DNA of 54,921 nt from Zopfochytrium polystomum (lineage: Eukaryota > Chytridiomycota > Chytridiomycetes > Chytridiales > Chytridiaceae), in the NCBI GenBank assembly GCA_025765615.1, contig JAIVFJ010000374.1:1-54921 (forward strand), in the 5' to 3' direction. Under the pieces are notes generated by a model that saw only the letters and a program-made list of their open reading frames with translations, was not told the origin of the DNA and did not search any database. Positions 48,054-54,921 of this stretch are shown piece after piece; position 1 is the first letter of the stretch, and each line of letters opens with the position of its first letter. A program made the position numbers and the translations under genes.

Positions 48054-51000
48054 ATGTCAACTAGCCCTGTGTCTTGCACACCACCCCCAACACCACCACC
48101 CCTCCCTCGCTTTGCAACTTGGAACATCCGTCGTGCCTTCCCCACCAAGGCTGCATCTATCTTCCACTGGCTCGATCACACCAAAACCACCATCCTTGCC
48201 ATTCAAGAAACTGGCTGCTCTGACACAGAGGCCACCCACTCCATTCGTCACATCACTAGGAATTACAAAGGTTTCTTCATATCCTCCACCCCCTCCCGTC
48301 ACGCTGGCGTTGGTTTCATCATTTCATCTTCCCTGGCACCACACATCACTGACGTCTCGCACTTTGGAACTCGTGCCATTGCCCTCACCTTATCTTTTGC
48401 TCGACGCTCCATCCTCCTGCGAAATATTTACTGGCCTGCTGACCCCCAATCTGAGGAACTCCCTGACTTGCAAAAATGGTGCAACTCTCTTGCCTCATCT
48501 GACTCCACCTCACCCCACCAAGCCTACTGGTTTGGTGACTGGAATGCCATCACTGACCCCCTTGACCACTCCACCAGAGCCCCCACACCTACTTCCCGCC
48601 ATGGGTTCCTCCCCACCCTCTCCCTGAAAGGCTTTGTTGATTCCTTTCGACACCTGCACCCAGACTTACCCTCTTACACACACACTGCTGGCTCCTACTC
48701 CTCTCGTTTGGACAGCATTTGGCTCTCACCCCCTGCTCTTGACTACGTCACTGAAGCTAACATTTCTTCTCCACTTGAAGAGCCCCATCTCACTGACACT
48801 TCAGACCACCTCCCCTTCAACATAATTCTTGCTTCCTCCCCCTTCCACACTTTTCCCTTCTCCCCTCTGCGCCGGCAGGTCATCAAACCCCTGGAAGCTT
48901 CAGAGGAGCAACTCGACAATTACACTTCAGCCGTCTCAGTTGAGCTTGCCCCCCTCTCAGCAGCCCTTGCAGCCTTGGACAGCATTCTTCTCCCCTCCGA
49001 GCTTGAGTTCCTCCATTCTCCATCCCTACCCTTTCAATACCCCTCCCCAGAACGTGCATCACTCCTCGTCAGCCACCTTGACACACTCTCCACATCATTT
49101 CACGAGTTACTGCTTCGGCTTGGCAAAAAGTTCCTTCCTCACAAGGGAACCTCCTCAGTAGCGCCAAAGATAGATTGCCGTGCCAAACCATTCCTTGTTG
49201 CACGTTGGAAAGTAGAGAAACTGTGGGCACTTGCCAAAGACCCTGCGCATGATCTGGCAAACATCTTCCCTTCCATTCCTTTGACCCCATCTGAGTGGGG
49301 CGCAGATCAGTCTTACTCCTTCTTGTCCCACATCCACTCTCAGTACAAAGCCCGCTTCTTGGACACAACTGACTATCGTGATGTTTTACTCCCCGCCCTC
49401 AACCGCCATCGCCAGGCCATCTACCGTGCCCAACGCCAGGCAGCAGAAAAGCACAAAATGGAGGACATTGCCACAGCTCTCACACATAGACACGACCTTT
49501 TCTCTTCTGGCAAGATAAAGACTGTCCTCAACAACATCCTCAACCGCACGCGCAGCAACTCTAGCATCGACCACATTCGCTATACTACTGCCGAAGGTCC
49601 CTCAATCACCCACGATCCTGACCTTGTCCCTGGTATCTGCCAACAACAGGTTGAACACTGGTTTCGCCCTCGTACCCTCACTCCCTTCCCACCATCCTCT
49701 CCATTTCACTCTGAGATGCAACCCCGTCCCCACATCCCCCCAGATCTTTTCTCCAAGGTTATGCTGCCCCCTTCTGCCAACGATGTCAAAAACGCTCTCA
49801 CATCTCTTGCCTCAAACAAAGCCCCTGGCCCCTCCCAAATCTCCAGAGAGCTTCTCCTCGCAGCTGGTCCTGATGCTCTTGCATTCTTCTCCTCCCTCAT
49901 CATTCGCTCTTTTCTCTTCCTTGACATCCCAGACTCTTGGGCATCTTCCTCCATCTTCCCCATACCCAAGAAAGCTGCGTGGGGTGGTGACATCACTAAC
50001 CTCCGTCCAATCAGCCTCTGCGAACTTGCTGCCAAAGTTGTTCAATCCATCCGTCTTTCTCGTATCTCTTCCATCCTCTCTTCTCACAATGTACTCCTTG
50101 GTCGCAACTTCTCTGCCCTACCTGGCTCTTCTCCTGACCCGCCTCTCCACCTTGTACGCTACGCCCTTGACCTTGCCCATTCCACTAAACAGCCCTTAAC
50201 CTTCTCCTCAACGACATTAAGAAAGCTTTTGACAGCGCCCCTGTTGCTGGCCTCATTGCCTCCTGGGAACGTATTCACCTCCCCTCTTCTTATGTTCGCA
50301 TGCGTGTCAATTCCCAACGTCGTTTTCGTTCCTCTGTCATTACAGCTTTTGGCCCATCCCCTTCCTTCCCCATTGGCACTATGATTCAGCAAGGCTCCCT
50401 TGAGGGACCCCTTGATTGGCGTATCTTTTGGGACCCTGTTCTTTGCGTTCTTGATCGCTGTACCACCGGTTTCATTTTCTCAGTTCCCACCCCTCGTAAC
50501 TTCCCTGTCCAATTCTTCAACCCCCCACCCCCTGTCTCTGTTACTGGCTTTGCCCTTGTCGACGACACCAACACCCTCTCCAGCACCCTGGAGGATCTGC
50601 AGCTTCAGGCCGACCTCCTCTTTGAGTACCAGTCACATAACGACATCGAGTCTAACACCAAGAAAATCTTCATCTCCGCCGTCAACACCCCGCGATCAGC
50701 ACCTACCACCATCAACTGGGGCACCACAGTCCTTCCCATCCACCCGCCAAACACCACCTTTCGACACTTAGGCAACTACTTCACAGCAGACGGTATGAGC
50801 TCAGCAGCACAGGCAGCAAATCCTTTCCACCACCACCAATTTCCTCGACATTATCAAACACAAAAAGATGGGTGACAAAATTGCTTCTTACCTCATCCGT
50901 AACGTTCTCCTCCCACGCGTCCGCTTTCTGTGGAAAACTGCCATTCTCCCCCGTACTTTCCTCAACAACCTCACCACACTCTGTCGCAAAACCTTCAAAC

Positions 51001-53253
51001 GCCTGGTTGGCTACTGCACCTCTTTTCCCAATGCCCTCCTCCATCACCCCATGACCCATAACTTCCCTGACTTTTACAATGAATACTGCTCTGACATGAT
51101 TGTTGACCTCAACTCTCGCTTGAACTCCCCCTCTCTCATTGGCCACATAAGCCGTATCATGATGCACCGCCTCCAACTTGACCTGGCCTCTGGAGCTCCA
51201 GTTTTCTCACATCCCTTACCCTTGTCCCAGCCAAAAAAACACTTCACCAAGTCTCTCATTCCCCTCCTTTTTAACCAACAAACATCCTTCCAATACTCTG
51301 GTCCACCCCTATTTTCTGTTCATGCTCACTCCATCAACTCATTAGTTCCTTGGCATATTTTTCTCAAAGTGCTTCCCACTCTCCGTTCACACTCAGTCTT
51401 CTTTTTTGAACAACTTTTTGACCTCCGCCTCACCAGTCCTTCTTACAAAGACAGCTCTCTCCCTGACAAACTCTGTGAAGTGTACCACATCATTAAGACC
51501 TTTATTTTTGCTGCTCCCACCTTTGGCTCTCCAGTCTTTTACCACAGCCCTCCTGATGGTCCTCTTTACAATCCCTTTTACCCATCTTCTTTGGATCCCC
51601 TTCACCATCCCCCCCCTTGCTCGTGGCAGTTTTTTCCGTCTGATGACCCCACCACAAGTGGAATTCTTCCGCATTGTTAACTGGACTCACACACTCCCAA
51701 ACCCCCAACTCCTTTCTCATCACTACTCCAGGCTCCCTGAACGCCTTCACCCTTCCTCCCACAATTTCCACTTGGTTCAATGCCTTGGCTGCCCCATTGG
51801 CTCCCCCCCATTCTCTTACCCCTGCAGCAAGCACATCTCTCCCTACAATCCAACTTCCCTTGCACACTCCACCTACACAGTCCCCATCAGCAGCCGCACA
51901 ACTGCTACTGCAACTCGACCCTCCCAGCCCATCTTCTTTGTTAACTCACCTTCCCCCACCACCGTTTTCACACCCACACCTTTCCCACTCCTCACCTCCC
52001 GCCACTCCACTTTCAATCCAGCTCCCTTCACAAATCCCTGCTATCAACCAATGGACGTGCCCCTTCTCCCTGCTGACCTTGCCCATACCCACCCATCCTT
52101 GACCTTTGACACCGATGGCTCCCTTCGCGAGGAGGGCTTCATGGCTGGCTCTGTTGTTTGCCTTGAGCTTAACTTTGAATTTTCTTTTGCCCTCCCCCCA
52201 CTCTCTGCCTCTTCCACAACTGCTGAAATTGCTGCTCTCCTTGCTGCCCTCACCATCACTGCAAAGCTTTCCCTGCCCCTCACTTTTCGACTTGACAATC
52301 TTGGAGTGGTTCACACCTTTGAGAAACTCTTTCCCTCAAACTCCTTTAGTCCCCATCCACACAGCGAGCTCAACACACCTCCTCTCTCTGATTCCCTCCA
52401 TCGTCTTTTGCACACCACTTCCCACCCCACCCTTTGGGCATGTGTTGCAGCCACTCTACAGTCTTGGATTGGCCCCCCTCCACAAGTTTCCTGGGTTCGT
52501 GGACACAACGGCGACGCTGGCAACGAACGAGCAGACAAGCTGGCATCATCTGTACCCTTGACTTCCAACCCAACTTTGTTACCAATCCTCTCACAACAGA
52601 TCTCCCCAGCCACTGCCTTCATCTCAAATACCCCCATCTTGGGCCAACTTCGACGACAACTGCGACTCCTCACAGGTCTCTCTCACCATTTTGCACTTCT
52701 GAACACCTCAGCCTTTGCCCACATCACCCACAACCCTGACCTAGTTCATTGGGAAGCCACATTTCTTGTTCTCCACTCTGGAATTAAACCCTCTTCCCTC
52801 TTTGGCACCCTCCCTGGCTCTGCTCGTCGCAAGTATCAACTTCAAATCCTCAGCAACACTTTGCCCACCCAAAAAGTTCTACACCAACGACACCCTCAAG
52901 TCTACCCTGATGGGCTCTGCCGTCGATGCCACCACGCTCTGGAAACCACAGAGCATGTCTGGCAATGCCCTGCAGCTGCTGACGCCATTGCCATGATTCG
53001 CAACACCTTTGCTGAAACTCTTTCCTCCTCTGTTCCTCCTGCACCTCATGGTCGCTCTCCTCCCCAAGCCCATCCCATTTACTGGCTCTCCCGCCCTGAA
53101 TTTCTCTTTGATGATCAATCTTGTATCAATTTTTCCTCCCTCCTTCGTGGCTTCATCCCTCAATCCTTTTATGACACCTTATTCTCACGTGATAACCCTG
53201 CTGCCTCTGTCCTTAAAACCCTTGTCACCCGCTTTCCATCAGCTCCTTCTTGA
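48054..53253 (+). pseudogene. LINE ORF2 (EN-RT-RNase H), multiple frameshifts
   Basis: The ATG is at 48054. The AP endonuclease domain (first 260 residues) has Trp-Asn-Ile-Arg, Gln-Glu-Thr-Gly, Gly-Asp-Trp-Asn, Arg-Leu-Asp-Ser-Ile-Trp and Ser-Asp-His. The RT begins near 49790 (Lys-Ala-Pro-Gly-Pro-Ser) and shifts frame near 50200, just before Ile-Lys-Lys-Ala-Phe-Asp. The Asp-Asp motif is at about 50560. Further shifts fall near 50850 and between 51406 and 51680. RNase H near 52100-52560 keeps Asp-Thr-Asp-Gly-Ser, Glu, Asp and His...Asn-Glu-Arg-Ala-Asp. A Cys-x2-Cys-x8-His-x3-Cys motif is near 52925. A last frame (to 53713) may be the true C-terminus, reached by another shift near 53240. Confidence 0.85.
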
Positions 53254-54000
53254 CGCCCATCGACTTATTTGGATCCCCCGCTGTGACGACACTATCTCTT
53301 GGGAGAAGTCAAAGTCCATCAAGCCCTCTGACAAGCGCTCCAAGCCCCGCAGATCCCCTCCACCAAATTCCCAGGCCTCTCACCCTCGTTCCACGGCCTC
53401 TCACCCACTGTCTTCTCCAAACATCAACTCTTCCCTCCCTCCCACTCCATCATCCCACAGAACTCGTAACAGCTCCTCACAACCCCCTCAACCTCACTGC
53501 ACCACGTGTAGTCGCCGGCACTCCACTGACACTTGCCCAGGCATCTGGCTTTTGCGCACCAAGGCTTCTTCCAGATGGATTGACCACTACCTCGGCCGCA
53601 TAAAACTTGTTGCAGGCATTATCTGGCTTCACCACACAATGCAACTCCCCTCACGCCAACAAGCAAGAGCCACTCGTCACCCATCTCCTGCTGAGCCCCC
53701 TGACGTTCACTGAGCCACTGTTGCCCTTCTCAATCTTGACACGGGCTGCGGCCTAATCTGACTTATCCCAACCCTCCGATCTTTCACAGATGCTCCCCTC
53801 TCTTACACTGACATCCTTCAGACTCACTTCTCTATTTTCTTGATTCTGTGTTTTCCCCTTCTCCTTTGATCATTGTGGCTTTATGTGCGGTGGAGATGCC
53901 TGACGACCCTGTAAGTCCGTAGCGCATGGGGTGGGTTTGCTGAGGTGATACCTGGACGTAGTCCATTACGGTTCACCGTTGATGGCTCTTTCTCTTCCCG
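53254..54000 (+). other. LINE 3' region
   Basis: The first 460 bases can be read in a different frame as a Pro/Ser-rich tail with Cys-x2-Cys and His-x5-Cys, possibly the displaced end of ORF2. From 53714 no coding signal is seen. Confidence 0.5.
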
Positions 54001-54019
54001 CCAGCCCCTCTGGGGCTGG
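54001..54019 (+). other. 3'-terminal LINE hairpin
   Basis: CCAGCCCC-TCT-GGGGCTGG: a perfect 8-bp stem with a 3-base loop, seven bases before the poly(A) tail. In some LINEs a 3' stem-loop is what the RT recognises to start copying. Confidence 0.7.
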
Positions 54020-54025
54020 AACAAT

Positions 54026-54048
54026 AAAAAAAAAAAAAAAAAAAAAAA
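54026..54048 (+). repeat. LINE poly(A) tail
   Basis: 23 A between the LINE 3' end and the target-site duplication. Confidence 0.92.
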
Positions 54049-54065
54049 GAAGGACAAAGGGGAGG
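54049..54065 (+). repeat. LINE target-site duplication, right copy
   Basis: Identical to 45600-45616. Confidence 0.92.
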
Positions 54066-54914
54066 CCTATACAGATATGGCCAAAGAAGTCACAGAAGAA
54101 GGCTAGATATATCAACCAGAGGCTAGTTGAAGAGATAAAGAGAAGTGAGATAGTAGCGTTAAGAGTGAAGGATGCAGTTGATGCACTAACACCGAGGAGT
54201 CAGTGTAGTAGCCTAATGACAGGAGACGTAAGAGATATGTTCACGAAGATACCCAGAGAGGAGCTACTCAGCATGTTAAGATGTAAGATAGGCGAGGAAT
54301 TCGCGAACACAGTAAGAAGGGAGATAGACAGTGCCTGCATAAAGTTCAGGAACAAGCTGTACAGGATGGACAACGGACTAAGCATGGGATCTCGAATATC
54401 ATCACCTCTAGCCGTATGGTACGTGATACAGAAGCTGGTAACACTGCCTATTTGGAACTCAGAGGTTACAGTGATGAGACTGTACATGGACGACATAGGC
54501 ATAAGGACAGAGGGTAAAGATAGCATGAACAGAGTGAGAGAGGTAAGCAGAGCGATAGATAGGCAACTTCGTCCCCTACAGGTGGAATGGAACACTTCAT
54601 CATCATTTCTCGACACTAAGTGGGAAAGTACGAGGATAGGTACCTCAAATTTCAACAGTAGAGGTAGGTGCATGAGAGCCAGTGCTATCTCAGAAGTTCC
54701 AAGGGCAGCATTTCGACATTGCGTGTCACAACAGGTACTACGCATCCTTGACAGAGAGAAGACAGAAGGTAGGAGCATACTTGGCACAATACTCGAGATG
54801 GACGACATGTACGTACTTCCACAGCTGAAAACCTCACCAGACACTGAAGACTGGCTAGACAGAGTACGAGACTACGTATTCACTAGCTCAAGTCCAATGG
54901 TGGACCAGAGATGA
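54066..54914 (+). pseudogene. Penelope-like reverse transcriptase, catalytic part
   Basis: 282 codons that continue the gene cut at 45616, giving about 502 residues when whole. Whole-protein positions: Pro-Ile at 221 (end of Arg-Pro-Ile); motif A Gly-Asp-Val-Arg-Asp-Met-Phe-Thr-Lys-Ile-Pro near 273; motif B Asn-Gly-Leu-Ser-Met-Gly-Ser-Arg-Ile-Ser-Ser-Pro-Leu-Ala near 323; motif C Tyr-Met-Asp-Asp near 360; and Phe-Leu-Asp-Thr-Lys near 400. The Phe-Thr-x-Ile-Pro after motif A, the Met-Gly-Ser block and the Phe-Leu-Asp block are typical of Penelope-like RTs, relatives of telomerase RT. No GIY-YIG endonuclease is present. All catalytic Asp are kept. The stop is seven bases from the window end. 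Confidence 0.82.
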
Positions 54915-54921
54915 GGTTGCC

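Larger units (their letters stand above)
45617..54048 (+). mobile_element. Non-LTR retrotransposon (LINE, I/Tad-like), decayed
   Basis: An 8.4-kb LINE on the plus strand, C- and T-rich on the coding strand. Parts in order: a 5' leader with short repeats, ORF1 with a CCHC knuckle, an A43 run, ORF2 with AP endonuclease, RT, RNase H and a C-terminal zinc motif, a 3' region with a hairpin, and an A23 tail. It is flanked by a 17-bp duplication. RNase H plus an AP endonuclease points to the I/Tad group (family knowledge). Several frameshifts make this copy inactive. Confidence 0.95.

Noticed and set aside
54066..54914. The Penelope-like RT as part of the LINE
   Set aside because: It lies outside the target-site duplications, and its first 220 codons are on the other side of the LINE.
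1..54921. CRISPR array or bacterial operon signals
   Set aside because: No regularly spaced direct repeats with unique spacers; introns in tRNAs and retrotransposons show a eukaryotic setting.

Overview
The window looks like a nuclear chromosome segment of a eukaryote, most likely a fungus (moderate to low confidence). The reasons are intron-bearing tRNA genes, a Tf1/sushi-type chromovirus with a self-priming signature, and a LINE that carries RNase H. Most of the sequence is not ordinary host DNA. Two unrelated virus-like segments flank a short tRNA-rich host stretch, and one of them has been broken by two retrotransposons.

Region A (1-4197) is strongly AT-rich and resembles a piece of a large DNA virus genome. 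It holds a frameshifted AlkB-like dioxygenase and four tandem copies of a small zinc-motif gene family beginning Met-Cys-Asp-Tyr. It also holds a gene made of 33-bp repeats, four near-identical hairpin-plus-T-run terminators, a recurrent CTTGGCG promoter-like module about 50-58 bases before start codons, and an array of CACGTG sites. It stops abruptly inside the first codons of a fifth family member.

Region B (4198 to about 8550) is host-like and non-coding. It carries five tRNA genes or tRNA pseudogenes: Thr, Ala, Phe, Lys and Pro. Three have introns, and the Lys copy lacks half of its T arm.

Region C (about 8600 to the right end, excluding two insertions) is the most interesting part. It is a virus- or linear-plasmid-like element of 18 recognisable genes. 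They include a family B DNA polymerase, an SF3 helicase, compact homologues of both large RNA polymerase subunits, a probable cap methyltransferase, a block of lectin-like surface or secreted proteins, many unrecognised proteins, and a Penelope-like/TERT-like reverse transcriptase. A palindromic motif, GTTTTAAAAC or GTTTTAAAAAC, sits at almost every gene 3' end. It is shared by convergent pairs and missing from all four divergent gaps, so it is probably a transcription end signal. The gene set suggests self-sufficient replication, transcription and capping, but I see no capsid or packaging gene. The polymerase has an in-frame stop, one lectin gene is frameshifted, and two genes carry transposons, so this copy is probably endogenised and decaying.

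Insertion 1 (28515-33819) is a nearly pristine Ty3/gypsy chromovirus inside the RPB2-like gene (5-bp target duplication TGGAT; the 353-bp LTRs differ at one base I can see). Its LTRs hold a dense heat-shock-element array and a TATA box, and an 11-base primer-binding site is complementary to the predicted RNA 5' end. Insertion 2 (45617-54048) is a decayed LINE with ORF1, endonuclease, RT and RNase H. It lies in the reverse transcriptase gene, flanked by a 17-bp target duplication.
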